DNA of 64,000 bases from Wenyingzhuangia sp. 2_MG-2023 (GTDB taxonomy: Bacteria; Bacteroidota; Bacteroidia; Flavobacteriales; Flavobacteriaceae), in NCBI RefSeq assembly GCF_030548295.1, contig NZ_JAUOSB010000004.1, forward strand, positions 124,001-188,000, given 5' to 3'. The translations under genes were made by a program, and so were the position numbers. The notes below the pieces were generated by a model. The model was not told the DNA's origin and searched no databases. It saw only the letters and a list, made by a program, of their open reading frames with translations. Positions within the stretch are counted from its first letter, which is position 1. Every line of letters starts with the position of its first letter. Below are positions 8,292-18,024 of this stretch, piece by piece.

Positions 8292-11200
8292 TTAAAATTT
8301 ATATCTTGCTCCAAAAGTATAAACCTGACCTGGAGTACTTAATTGTGTAAACAAAGAAGGGTCATTATTTATATAATCACGTCTATCACTAGCAGTAAGG
8401 TTTTGACAACTAACAGATAATTGTAAATTTTTAGTTACTTCTAAATTTGCACGAACATCTAATCTATCAAAACCATCCGTGTAAGTTACATTAGAACGAA
8501 CATCACTACCTCCACCTATGTTTCTAAGGAAACTACTTCTAGTGTTATAAGCTACACGCATTCCAAATACTTTACCATCATAGTATAAAACAGAGTTTAA
8601 GTTATGTTTTGAAGAACCTGGAAAACTATTATCTACTTCATTAATTTCTTCATCAAACTTGCTATCTACGTACGTATAGTTGGCTTGCACTCCAAAATTT
8701 CTAAAAGAATCACTAATAAAACTTAAAGGTTGTCTAAATCCAAATTCAAATCCGTATAACTGAACTCCTGTAAAGTTTGTTGGAGTTGTAGCATTGAATA
8801 TTTGATTATCAATTCCTGTCGCTTCAGTATCAAAAGAAATATCACCAAAATCAGATAATTCTGATCCAAAAGTTGTTTCGTCAATAATAAAATCATCAAT
8901 TAATTTGTAAAAAGCACTTAAAACAAATGCTCCTCCAGCATGGTTGTACCATTCACCAGTTGCATCAAACTGCCAACTACTAAAAGGTTGTAAGTTAGGA
9001 TTAGATAAAGATGCTGTACCGTTTTGTGAACCTGCATCAGGAGAATCAGGATTGATATAGCTAAGTGTATTGGTTGGTCTTAAGTCTAAATAATCTGGTC
9101 TTGAAACTGTATTTACAGCAGACAAACGCAATTTAAAATCTTCATGTAATTCAAAATTTAAATTTAAAGAAGGAAGAACATCCCATCTGCTAGACGATGC
9201 AGTAGTAGGAACTCCAGCATAATTTATAGGACCTAAAGTTTCTGAAGGGTCAGTTAAAGTAATCGTAGAAAATGCACGTCCTTCTACAGCCCAGTTTACA
9301 GCTCTTACCCCAAAGTTACCCGTAACTGGTAACCCAATAAATTCTGTTTTAAAGTCCATTTGACCATATACAGAAGTAGTAGTTTCATCTAACTCCCATG
9401 AATTTTGAGTTAGTAATGGAAGATCTCCATCAGTAACATCAAACAAATCACCTTCAAAAGAAGAACCTGCAGATCTATTAAACACATCTGGATTGTTTTT
9501 TCTTATTAAAGCATCATTAATAGACAACCAACGATTACTTCCTACAGCATCTCCATTAGCAAAATCTGAACCAAGTGTACCTGTTACATATGTGTCAAAA
9601 AATGTTTGTTCATCAAGATAACCAGCACTCCAAGGTTGACCTGCACCTGCTACTTGAGCTTGTCTACTATTTAAACTATTTGAACTGTAACGCCCTCCTG
9701 CTTTTATGGTTAAACCATCATTTACTTTTTTCTCAACATCAAAACGAACCGCATGATTGTCTCCTTTAAACATGATATCTCTTAAGAATGCATAATCTCT
9801 AATATCTGCATTGGCAACATCATTGGCTGCAGCTTGATCATAACCAAAAACAGCATAGTCACCTGTTAAGTCATAACTTAACGACGGTACATTTATCCAT
9901 GTTTGTGTAAACGTAAGTCTTTGGTCAAATTCAATATTAGAAAGAGAGAAATCTCCTGTTATTTTCCAATCATCTTTTTCCCATTTTAGGTTCAATCCTC
10001 CCATGTAGCTAGATTGTAAATTATCGTATTGTGTTGGTAAAACTGCTGTTCTAGCAGCTGGATTGCTAGAATTAGCTGTATCAAAATTTCTTAACACACC
10101 ATCTACAATATTTAAATCGGCACTAGGAAAAACATTACTTGTTTCAAGTTGAGGGAACAATCTAAATTGATTACGAGTAGATCGGTTGTCAAACTGAGTG
10201 TATAAAACATCTGCAGTAGCTTCAAAATTATCTGTTATTTTCCATTGTATTGTTGATGAAACTCCAACTCTATCTACAGAATTACGTACCGGATTAAATC
10301 TTGTCAATCCAGGAGCTAACACATTATCATGTGTTACATCAGTAACACCATCACCATCTGTATCTTCATTGATACTTTTAGTCTGATATGCCATTACGTA
10401 AGAGTCAAAAGCACGATTTGAACTACTTGTAATAGCAGAAACAACTACTCCAAATTTTTCATCTTTTGACTTAAACCCTAACAACCCACTTAAACGTGGT
10501 TTCAAAGCACTGTTATCTCCATAATTATTAAAATCACCTCTAGCATTTACAACTGCATAATAATTTTTATCACCATAACGTAAAGACAATGGTTTTATCG
10601 TTTGAAAGTCTACAGCTCCCCCTAAACCAGGTTCTATAAGATGTGCTTCAGAAGATTTATACACCATAGCTCCACCTACAATTTCCGTTGGCAATACATC
10701 TAAGTTGAATTGTCTTAATTGATCAATTCCTTCTGATCCTGCTGACAAAGGTGTTCTTCCATTAATGGTTACTTTTACAAATTGAGGTCCCACACCTCTC
10801 ACTGAAACACGATCTCCACCTCCGTTACCAGAGTCATCACGTTCTACCTGTAATCCTGGAACACGTTGTAAAGCATCTGCTATGTTTTCATCGGAATAAT
10901 TTCCAATGTCTTCTGGCGTAATTGCCTCTACAACACTAGTAGCTTCTCTCTTTACTGCAATAGCTCTTTGCTCCGCTCCTCTAAACCCTGTAATAACAAT
11001 TTCATCTAATTGTGCTGCATCTTCTTTTAAAGAAACATTTATAGTTGTTTTACCCCCTATAACAACTTCTTTTGTTTGAAACCCTAAAGAAGAAAATTTA
11101 AGAACGCTAGCATCGTTTGGAATATTAAATTCATAATTCCCATCTATATCACTCACTGTTCCAATACTGGTTCCTTTGACAAGAACCGTAACTCCCAGAA

Positions 11201-11318
11201 CTGGTTGATTTGTTTCATCTACTATATTTCCTACAATATGTTTTTGTTGAGAAAAAACCAAAAATCCATGTAAGGCACATAGTAAAAACAATAATTTGTT
11301 TAGTTTAACTTTTTTCAT
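8292..11318 (-). CDS. TonB-dependent outer-membrane transporter (TonB-Xanth-Caul type, no SusD partner)
   Basis: This is a TonB-dependent transporter of 1008 residues from the ATG at 11318; an upstream ATG at 11378 would add 20 residues before the signal peptide and is unlikely. It has a signal peptide (about 1-23), a carboxypeptidase-D regulatory-like domain (about 26-110, VLVKGTSIGTVSDIDGNY), a plug domain (about 115-260, with NIADALQRVPGLQVERDDSG and RGVGPQFVKVTING) and a 22-strand barrel ending in a terminal Phe. The plug motifs are those of the TonB-Xanth-Caul subfamily rather than SusC. Consistent with that, no SusD-like lipoprotein is present anywhere in the locus. The likely role is import of oligosaccharides made by the neighbouring enzymes. 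It has its own terminator and a long upstream gap, so it is probably transcribed separately under the hybrid regulator. Confidence 0.93.
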   Translation of the reverse strand: MKKVKLNKLLFLLCALHGFLVFSQQKHIVGNIVDETNQPVLGVTVLVKGTSIGTVSDIDGNYEFNIPNDASVLKFSSLGFQTKEVVIGGKTTINVSLKEDAAQLDEIVITGFRGAEQRAIAVKREATSVVEAITPEDIGNYSDENIADALQRVPGLQVERDDSGNGGGDRVSVRGVGPQFVKVTINGRTPLSAGSEGIDQLRQFNLDVLPTEIVGGAMVYKSSEAHLIEPGLGGAVDFQTIKPLSLRYGDKNYYAVVNARGDFNNYGDNSALKPRLSGLLGFKSKDEKFGVVVSAITSSSNRAFDSYVMAYQTKSINEDTDGDGVTDVTHDNVLAPGLTRFNPVRNSVDRVGVSSTIQWKITDNFEATADVLYTQFDNRSTRNQFRLFPQLETSNVFPSADLNIVDGVLRNFDTANSSNPAARTAVLPTQYDNLQSSYMGGLNLKWEKDDWKITGDFSLSNIEFDQRLTFTQTWINVPSLSYDLTGDYAVFGYDQAAANDVANADIRDYAFLRDIMFKGDNHAVRFDVEKKVNDGLTIKAGGRYSSNSLNSRQAQVAGAGQPWSAGYLDEQTFFDTYVTGTLGSDFANGDAVGSNRWLSINDALIRKNNPDVFNRSAGSSFEGDLFDVTDGDLPLLTQNSWELDETTTSVYGQMDFKTEFIGLPVTGNFGVRAVNWAVEGRAFSTITLTDPSETLGPINYAGVPTTASSSRWDVLPSLNLNFELHEDFKLRLSAVNTVSRPDYLDLRPTNTLSYINPDSPDAGSQNGTASLSNPNLQPFSSWQFDATGEWYNHAGGAFVLSAFYKLIDDFIIDETTFGSELSDFGDISFDTEATGIDNQIFNATTPTNFTGVQLYGFEFGFRQPLSFISDSFRNFGVQANYTYVDSKFDEEINEVDNSFPGSSKHNLNSVLYYDGKVFGMRVAYNTRSSFLRNIGGGSDVRSNVTYTDGFDRLDVRANLEVTKNLQLSVSCQNLTASDRRDYINNDPSLFTQLSTPGQVYTFGARYKF

Positions 11319-11760
11319 AAATATTAATATTAGTTGTTTAATTGTGTTAACAAAAGAACTTAAAAACAAGAAAAACAACTTACTGAAATCGATTAATTTC
11401 TTTACTTCATCTATTCTTCACAAAAAACAAAACACTGAAAAACAACAACTTAACAAAAACAACTATTTATTTAAATAAAAACAACATATTACACAGTAAA
11501 AAGACATATCCACAAACTAATTGCTTTTTATATATAAAAAAATCAACAATTCTGTAAAACAAACTACAAAAAAACAAACACCGACTCAGATATTCTTCTT
11601 CACTTTTCAGAAAAATTCTAGAGCAAATATGTTCCTATTTTTACACTAACGTAGAAAAACAACTCGACACCTATTTTAATGTCACGTCAGAAAATTTATC
11701 TTTCATTCTCTAAAAACAAATAATACTTATTTAGTGTGCTATAACAATGGCATATTTAAT
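11319..11760 (-). promoter_or_regulatory. Long non-coding leader/promoter region of the transporter gene
   Basis: About 440 bases without a credible gene lie upstream of the transporter start. The region is A/C-rich on the plus strand (repeated AAAAACAAC) and holds a 14-bp perfect palindrome (11466-11479, TTTATTTAAATAAA). No textbook TAnnTTTG box was seen. By position it should hold the promoter and the binding site of the hybrid regulator; the palindrome is only a candidate, because AT-rich palindromes arise easily here. Confidence 0.35.
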
Positions 11761-11787
11761 AAAATAAGCCCGATACAATATCGAGCT
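11761..11787 (-). terminator. Terminator of the CBM96-like protein gene
   Basis: Minus-strand RNA forms a 9-bp stem (arms 11779-11787 and 11767-11775, one G-U pair) with a CAA/TTG loop and a following TATTTTATT tract. It lies 55 bases past the stop codon. Confidence 0.65.
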
Positions 11788-11841
11788 CATCTTATTATTC
11801 GTTAAATTATATCTTCTTGTTTTAGAAAATATTTCGATTTA

Positions 11842-12663
11842 TTATTTTTTAATAATTCGAAACGTTTTTTGCTCCAAATCATTAGTAACCTTTATATAAT
11901 ACAACCCTGTATTTAACGTTGTCATATCAATCTGTGCATTGTATTCTTCATGCTTCATCAATTTTCCTAAAGCATTATACACACTTATCATTGTTTGCTT
12001 GTTCATCAATCCTCCAATGTAAACACTTGTTGTTGTTGGGTTGTAATAAACAAAAGCCTTATCAATACCTGAATCCGCATTATCACCTATAGAAAGTGTA
12101 GCTTCAGAAACTATCAAACTAGGTTTTTGACTTTCTAAAGTTGCTGTATTTGTACTATAAAAATGACTAGCAACATCCTCTTCTGTAGAAACTATTTTAA
12201 TAGAAATTAGAACTTCACTATTCTCTACATACGTCTTTAACTTGTCAGTAATATCAAATTCAACAGTATTTCCTACATGAACACCAGAAGCAATAGCAGT
12301 TCCAGTAGCAGAGGGAGCATTATTCCATTTGATAAAATTATTTGACCATGTGTTTTCATTATCTACCAAGTAAGCTTCATAACTTCTGGTGGTGGCAATG
12401 GTAGATTCTAAAGTAAGTTTTACTATTGCTAAATTTACATTGTTTAGTGAAGCTATCGGAAATTTTAAATATACTTCTCTAATGTGTGAGCTATTATCTG
12501 TATCATTACTTATAATTAATTTTGAAGATCCGTAATTAATATTTGATTGTGAATTCCAAATATATGAATCATTATTAGCAACAATCGTTGTTTGAGAAAA
12601 GGTTATAAAGCTATGCAATACACATACTGATAATAGAAAGCTTTTAAATGTAATTTTTTTCAT
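11842..12663 (-). CDS. Small secreted CBM96/DNRLRE-like protein with T9SS sorting domain
   Basis: The protein has 273 residues from the ATG at 12663; the longer frame to 12717 only adds residues before the signal peptide. The signal peptide (1-24) is followed by one beta-sandwich domain (about 25-195) of the DNRLRE/CBM96 type, then a type A T9SS C-terminal sorting domain (about 200-273, ending FRIIKK). The domain is clearly related to the CBM96-like module of the 1290-residue enzyme: both have an EAYL/EAFL strand followed by IKWNNAP/INWNNAP. With no catalytic domain it is best seen as a surface-displayed or released glycan-binding protein, possibly substituting for the missing SusD. It has its own terminator. 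Glycan binding is inferred from the family. Confidence 0.75.
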   Translation of the reverse strand: MKKITFKSFLLSVCVLHSFITFSQTTIVANNDSYIWNSQSNINYGSSKLIISNDTDNSSHIREVYLKFPIASLNNVNLAIVKLTLESTIATTRSYEAYLVDNENTWSNNFIKWNNAPSATGTAIASGVHVGNTVEFDITDKLKTYVENSEVLISIKIVSTEEDVASHFYSTNTATLESQKPSLIVSEATLSIGDNADSGIDKAFVYYNPTTTSVYIGGLMNKQTMISVYNALGKLMKHEEYNAQIDMTTLNTGLYYIKVTNDLEQKTFRIIKK

Positions 12664-12811
12664 AAAGTGTGAGTTTTGGGTTTTTATTATTTTCAGAACA
12701 AAAGAACTAGAAAACAACTCAAACTACTTTCTGTAATCAATTCATTACTTTATCACAGCACTTAAAAAACACATCTAAAACATTGATTTACAATAAAAAA
12801 AACATAAAACA

Positions 12812-15800
12812 TTACTTATTCAATTTCTTAAGAAATTCCGAAGGAGAAACACCGTGTAGTTTTTTAAAAGAAGTGGAAAAGTAAGAAGGTGATTCAATTC
12901 CTATTTGATACATAACTTCCGTTACATTAAAACCTTGGTTACTTTTTAATAAATCTGCAGCACGTTGCAATCTAAAATTCCTTAAATACACACTTGGTAT
13001 TTGACCCGTAAGTTGCTTTAAGCGTTTGTAAAAATGAGAAGTACTTAATCCTATTGCTGTAGATAATTCTTCCACCCCAAAACTCGAACTAGAAAGATTA
13101 TTTTCAACAATTTTAATAATATTATTTAAAAATTCTTTATCTCTTATAGAGAGATCAATATCTCCTTGAGGAATAGAACTATTTTTAGAAAAATGTTCTT
13201 TTAATTTAAGTTTATTCTGTATAAGTCTTTCTGCACGTATAGACAAATGCTTTAACGAAAAAGGTTTACTTATGTATTCATCGGCTCCAAACTCTAAACC
13301 TTTGATCAAATTTTCATCATCTCCAAGAGCAGTTAAAAGCAATAAAGGAATATGACAAGTTTCCGGATTTGTTTTAATTTTTTCACACAAAGCAAATCCA
13401 TCCATTTTAGGCATCATCACATCACTTATGATAAGATCTGGCTCTTTTATCTGAATTTTCTCCAATGCCTCAAATCCATTTTTAGCCATTAAAATATTGT
13501 AGTATTTAGATAAAAAACCACTTAAAAATATTTGAAGATCTTCTTCATCTTCAACAATTAGCACCGTTTGTTTAAAAGCCAAGTCTCCATCGTTTTCTTG
13601 GTTTATGGTTTCTGTTTTGTATTCACTCGGCAATGGAACCCAGTCTTTTATATACGACTTACTTGTTGTATCAATTTCAGTAGCAGTATACTCACTAGAC
13701 GTAGAGGGTATAACAACCGAAAATCTAGTTTCTACATCTGGCTCGCTTTTCACCGTAATTTCTCCTTTAAAAAGTTCTACTAGTGATTTACAGAAAGCCA
13801 AACCTATTCCACCTCCACTAACATTTTCTTTATTGTTTCCTAATTGATAAAAACGCTCAAAAATATTATTTAAATCATTTGCTGGAATTCCTTTTCCTGT
13901 ATCAACAACATCAATTCTTATCAACTTCTCTTTTTCCGTATTTATGACATCCGCTTCTATGCTAATACTACCATTAGGTGGTGTGTTTTTAAAAGAATTA
14001 GAAAGAAGATTATACATTATACGCTCTACTTTTTCTACATCTATAACAATTTCTTCATTAGGTGAATTTACTTTATAAAAAAAGTTTATTTCTTTTTCAA
14101 TAGCATAACTCTCAAAAGCTTCGGTAGTAGGGTATATAAAATTACCCAAGGTTACTTTGTTAAGATTTAAGCTAATAAAACCTTGTTCTGCTTGACGAAA
14201 TGTAATTAGCTGATCTACCAAGCTTAAAAGCCTCTTGGTATTTTTTTGAATAATGGCTAAATATCTAGATTGCACCTCATCTTTATTCGCTTGAATAGCT
14301 TGCTCTAATGGTCCAGCTATAAGAGTTAATGGTGTTCTAAATTCATGAGATATATTTGTGAAATAGCGAAATTTCCCTTGATTGATTGTATCTATTCTTT
14401 CTTTATCTAATTGCTCATAAATTAATTTTTGTTTTAACTTTTCATGAAGTATAAAATAAATCATCACCCCTACACAGATAAGAATTATCAATATTATAAA
14501 AATCAAATAGCTCCACCAGGTTTTATACCAAGGTGGCAATATTTTTACTTTTAATTTTTTAATATCCGAACTCCACACCCCATCTCCATTAGCTGCTTTT
14601 ATTTTAAATGTAAAATCACCAGCAGGTAAGTTTGTATATGTTATAACATTTTTACCACTTTCTGATTCTATCCATTCATTATTAAATCCTTCTAATTTGT
14701 ATGCTAGTTTGTTTTTTGCGGGTATAGAAGTATGTTCTACAAATAATTGAAAAGCTACAGATTGTTCATTTTGACTTACAGATATACTTTCTGTTTCTGC
14801 AATTGACTTTTTAAGTATTATTTCATTATTTAATTTTTCACCTATTTTAACTTCTTTATTATTGATAAACAACGAAGTGATTTGTATTTTTGGAAGTGTT
14901 GTATTTTTCTTGATGTTTTCGGGTTTAAAAACAGTCAGGCCATTTAATCCTCCAAAATAATAATAGCCAGATTTTCCTTTGAAATAAGCCCCTTGCCTAA
15001 AGTTGTTCTGAGTCAAACCATCTCTAACATCAAAAACATCAATTTTATTGGTTTTCATATTAAATTTAACCAACCCCATATCTGTACTCATCCACAGGTA
15101 CGTATCATTTTCTGGTATTATACCATAAATAGCATCATCTGGAAGAAAATCATTTTTCCTATAATAATTAACATTTATCGGTTTCCCCTTAGAATCTAGG
15201 GTTATTTTATTAGCACCTCCTCCAAATGTTCCTGCCCAAATATTTCCTTTTTGATCTTCGTATAACGAGAAAACATTAGAATAGCTTAATCTTACATCGT
15301 TCCTTTTATCATCTGATAAAACTCCAGAAATCTTTATTTCTCCATTTTTAAAGGTCCCATACAACAGGCCTTTACTAGTACCAAACCAAAGAATGTCATT
15401 TTTATTTTTTAGTACAGTATGACAAAGATCTCTTTCGTGTAAATTTGTAAATGATGTTACTTTTAATGAAGGTATCTCTTGCTGTTCTATGGTTAACCAT
15501 GGATCTTTAACTACCGTAATTTCCCCTCCTGCAAATATAAAATTATGATCATCTACCTGAAGTATGTCTCTAAACTCCTGTTCTGGAAGCCTCCTACCTT
15601 CTTTCTCAAACTCTAACCTTTTAAACTCTTCTTTAACAGGATTATAAACAAACACTTCTTCATCTGTTCCAAACCAAATTAACCCTTTACGATCTTCATA
15701 AATACACCTAATAGGTATGTCTATTGAGAAAGGAATTTTATTTTTTAAGCTTTTAAACTGTAAATTGTAAACAGATTTTTCAGTAACTTCTGTAGTACTT

Positions 15801-16990
15801 CTTAACAAGTCATTATTGTTGTAAACAGACATCCAAAGCCTACCTTTATTATCTTCTAAAATAGCCGTTATTAGGTTGTCTGTAATAGCATAACTATCAT
15901 AAGGGTTGTGGTAATAATTTATAAATTGCTTTTGAGAAAGATCCAACTTATTAATTCCACCCTGAGCAGTTCCTATCCACAAAACACCATAATTATCTTG
16001 AAAAATAGTGTTGATATGATCACTACTTACACCTAAATCATTTTTCGGATTGTATTGGTAACTTAAAAACTGATCTTCTTCTTCTACATATCTTAAAAGA
16101 CCACTGTTTGTAGTTCCAATCCATACGTTATTACTTGCATCTTGAAACACCGTTTTTACAGACATTGGAGTACTACTTTTCTTAGAAACACCTATGTCAT
16201 AAAACCTCTTGATTACATTAATTCTATTTTCTTCAAGACTTGTTTTAAACAATCCTTTGTCTGTTCCAATCCACAGAATATTTTTGATGCTTTTTACAAC
16301 GGTAACATCTGCATTCTTAAACCTTTTAAGGTTTTTAAAAATTTTAATTCTTAGTTTTTGATTTAGCAACTCATTTTCTTCTAATTCAATTTTTTTTATA
16401 CCAAAATTGGTCGCTAATATCAATTTACGATTTTCAACAAAACTAAAATCATTAATAGTTAAAGTGTTCGGATATTTTACAAGAAGATTCTCTGAAACAC
16501 TCAAACTCCCTGTTTCATAATCTAACAGTTTACAATAGTGCAATCTATTCTCTCCCGAAAACCATATACTCCCATTTGGACCTGTTGTTATATGACTAAC
16601 TTGTAACTTAGACAAAAGCGGCACTGAGTAAAATTTTTCTAGCCAAGGTATGTAAACATCTACTCCTACATTGGTTCCAATCCATAAAACACCATCGCTA
16701 TCGCTATGCAGACTGGTTAAATTATTACTAGAAATATTTCCGTTCGTTTTAGACTGTGTTGTATAAGTCTCAAAATCATAACCATCATATTTTATCAATC
16801 CATTTGGAGTTCCAAACCACAAAAAACCATATTTATCTTGTGCTATTGTATTTATAGTATTCTGATTGAACCCTTCTTTATTAGAAAATCTTTCAAAATT
16901 TTGAGCATAAATCACAAATGAATTTGTTACGAACAGCAGTATTGCTTCTACAACAAATAGAAGTGTTATAAATCTCGTTGGTTTTATCAT
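12812..16990 (-). CDS. Hybrid two-component system regulator (Reg_prop sensor, histidine kinase, receiver, AraC DNA-binding)
   Basis: This is a one-protein sensor and transcription factor of the type that controls polysaccharide loci. The ATG at 16990 gives 1392 residues; the longer frame to 17008 begins with TTG. After the signal/anchor come tandem Reg_prop beta-propeller repeats (to about residue 735, recurring LWFGT and LWIGT), a Y_Y_Y domain (about 740-800), a membrane helix (about 825-850), DHp with ISHEFRTPLT (His near 881), HATPase (VDTGKGIPANDL), a receiver (ISDVMMPKMDG, Asp near 1190) and a C-terminal AraC HTH (about 1285-1392). All catalytic motifs are intact. The periplasmic propeller normally binds an oligosaccharide product. 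It reads toward the CBM and transporter genes, 148 bases from the CBM gene start. Confidence 0.95.
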   Translation of the reverse strand: MIKPTRFITLLFVVEAILLFVTNSFVIYAQNFERFSNKEGFNQNTINTIAQDKYGFLWFGTPNGLIKYDGYDFETYTTQSKTNGNISSNNLTSLHSDSDGVLWIGTNVGVDVYIPWLEKFYSVPLLSKLQVSHITTGPNGSIWFSGENRLHYCKLLDYETGSLSVSENLLVKYPNTLTINDFSFVENRKLILATNFGIKKIELEENELLNQKLRIKIFKNLKRFKNADVTVVKSIKNILWIGTDKGLFKTSLEENRINVIKRFYDIGVSKKSSTPMSVKTVFQDASNNVWIGTTNSGLLRYVEEEDQFLSYQYNPKNDLGVSSDHINTIFQDNYGVLWIGTAQGGINKLDLSQKQFINYYHNPYDSYAITDNLITAILEDNKGRLWMSVYNNNDLLRSTTEVTEKSVYNLQFKSLKNKIPFSIDIPIRCIYEDRKGLIWFGTDEEVFVYNPVKEEFKRLEFEKEGRRLPEQEFRDILQVDDHNFIFAGGEITVVKDPWLTIEQQEIPSLKVTSFTNLHERDLCHTVLKNKNDILWFGTSKGLLYGTFKNGEIKISGVLSDDKRNDVRLSYSNVFSLYEDQKGNIWAGTFGGGANKITLDSKGKPINVNYYRKNDFLPDDAIYGIIPENDTYLWMSTDMGLVKFNMKTNKIDVFDVRDGLTQNNFRQGAYFKGKSGYYYFGGLNGLTVFKPENIKKNTTLPKIQITSLFINNKEVKIGEKLNNEIILKKSIAETESISVSQNEQSVAFQLFVEHTSIPAKNKLAYKLEGFNNEWIESESGKNVITYTNLPAGDFTFKIKAANGDGVWSSDIKKLKVKILPPWYKTWWSYLIFIILIILICVGVMIYFILHEKLKQKLIYEQLDKERIDTINQGKFRYFTNISHEFRTPLTLIAGPLEQAIQANKDEVQSRYLAIIQKNTKRLLSLVDQLITFRQAEQGFISLNLNKVTLGNFIYPTTEAFESYAIEKEINFFYKVNSPNEEIVIDVEKVERIMYNLLSNSFKNTPPNGSISIEADVINTEKEKLIRIDVVDTGKGIPANDLNNIFERFYQLGNNKENVSGGGIGLAFCKSLVELFKGEITVKSEPDVETRFSVVIPSTSSEYTATEIDTTSKSYIKDWVPLPSEYKTETINQENDGDLAFKQTVLIVEDEEDLQIFLSGFLSKYYNILMAKNGFEALEKIQIKEPDLIISDVMMPKMDGFALCEKIKTNPETCHIPLLLLTALGDDENLIKGLEFGADEYISKPFSLKHLSIRAERLIQNKLKLKEHFSKNSSIPQGDIDLSIRDKEFLNNIIKIVENNLSSSSFGVEELSTAIGLSTSHFYKRLKQLTGQIPSVYLRNFRLQRAADLLKSNQGFNVTEVMYQIGIESPSYFSTSFKKLHGVSPSEFLKKLNK

Positions 16991-17146
16991 AAAGCTAGTC
17001 TTAAACAAAATGTAATCGATTTAATGAAAAAGGGAAAATACCCAAAAAAAGTAGTCAAAAAAAGACATTTTACACATTATATTTGACCAATATTCAAATT
17101 TATAAAAATAAGCCTCTTTATCAATATTACAATCGAATGGTTTTTT

Positions 17147-17827
17147 TTACAATTCAAAAACAGAGTCTCTTTCTACCAAACGAACCAATTCTGAAACTTT
17201 ATTTACCTCTAATTTTTTATAAATATTTTTTACATGAGAATGAACCGTTCCGTATGAAATTTTTAAGATACCCGCTACCTCTTTTTGAGTACAACCTGCT
17301 GACAAAAGTTGCACTATCTCTTTTTCTCGAACGGTTAGTTTTTTTATGTTATCTACCTTAGTTGGTCTTGCTCTATTCTGACACACCCCTAACGTAATCG
17401 CATACTTTGGCAGACCTTCTTCTGTTCTGTAGATTGTTTTTGTAACTCCTTGAACATCTTTCCAAGCTTCTCCCTTATATTTTAGTTTATAATCTAACTC
17501 TAAATAACCTCTGCCTCCTTGTTTAAAAAAGAAAAAAGATTTTGCCAATGTGTGTATTGTTGACGGATGTAATAATTGCAAATAATACAAATAGTCTACA
17601 TCTTGAAACCAGTTACTTTTGAACCCATAAAAATCTCTAAAAGAATTATTCAAACATAACGGTTTGTATAATTCTACATCGTGCAACGTAATTAAAAATA
17701 CAGTTTGATTGATTGTTTTTAAAAAAGATTCACATTCATGGATATTATTAAAATCAATATCTGAATGAGCCAACAATTTCTCTACAATGTTATCTAATTC
17801 TTTTTTTAAGACTATTTTTTTTTCCAT
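17147..17827 (-). CDS. PAS-like/LuxR-type transcriptional regulator
   Basis: The protein has 226 residues. The N-terminal two-thirds (about 30-150) has a PAS-like pattern (NNSFRDFYGFKS and LHPSTIHTLAKS), and the C-terminus is a LuxR/GerE helix-turn-helix (about 162-222, LTVREKEIVQLL and YGTVHSHVKNIYKKL). There is no receiver domain with a phosphorylatable Asp, so it is probably a one-component sensor or takes its signal by another route. It diverges from the histidine kinase gene with a 197-base gap containing an 11-bp inverted repeat. It could act on the polysaccharide locus, the kinase-catalase pair or both; nothing decides this. The ligand is unknown. Confidence 0.82.
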   Translation of the reverse strand: MEKKIVLKKELDNIVEKLLAHSDIDFNNIHECESFLKTINQTVFLITLHDVELYKPLCLNNSFRDFYGFKSNWFQDVDYLYYLQLLHPSTIHTLAKSFFFFKQGGRGYLELDYKLKYKGEAWKDVQGVTKTIYRTEEGLPKYAITLGVCQNRARPTKVDNIKKLTVREKEIVQLLSAGCTQKEVAGILKISYGTVHSHVKNIYKKLEVNKVSELVRLVERDSVFEL

Positions 17828-17947
17828 TTGATAAAATCTATTAAATTATCATTTATTTTTTCTACAATAAACCTCTAACACGAAACATATACCCTAAAAA
17901 GGGGATAGATTTTATACCACAATAAATTTATGTTTGCTATAACTATT

Positions 17948-17973
17948 AAAAATCATACATAAGTATGATTTTT
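17948..17973. promoter_or_regulatory. Inverted repeat between divergent luxR and kinase genes
   Basis: The arms are perfect 11-bp repeats (17948-17958 and 17963-17973, core AATCATAC/GTATGATT) around ATAA. The position between two divergent starts fits an operator for the LuxR regulator better than a terminator, although the T-run on the plus strand would also suit an attenuator. No binding data can be inferred. Confidence 0.4.
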
Positions 17974-18024
17974 AGATGATATTTAATTCACACTCAATGT
18001 GTTTATTGTAACAAAGTTTATCAT

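Noticed and set aside
11319-11378. Upstream start of the TonB-dependent transporter
   Set aside because: It would add 20 hydrophobic residues ahead of a complete signal peptide beginning MKKVKLNKLL; the ATG at 11318 is preferred.
1-17008. SusD-like lipoprotein in the polysaccharide locus
   Set aside because: No ORF on either strand resembles SusD; the only lipoproteins are the sulfatase and the GH97-like protein.
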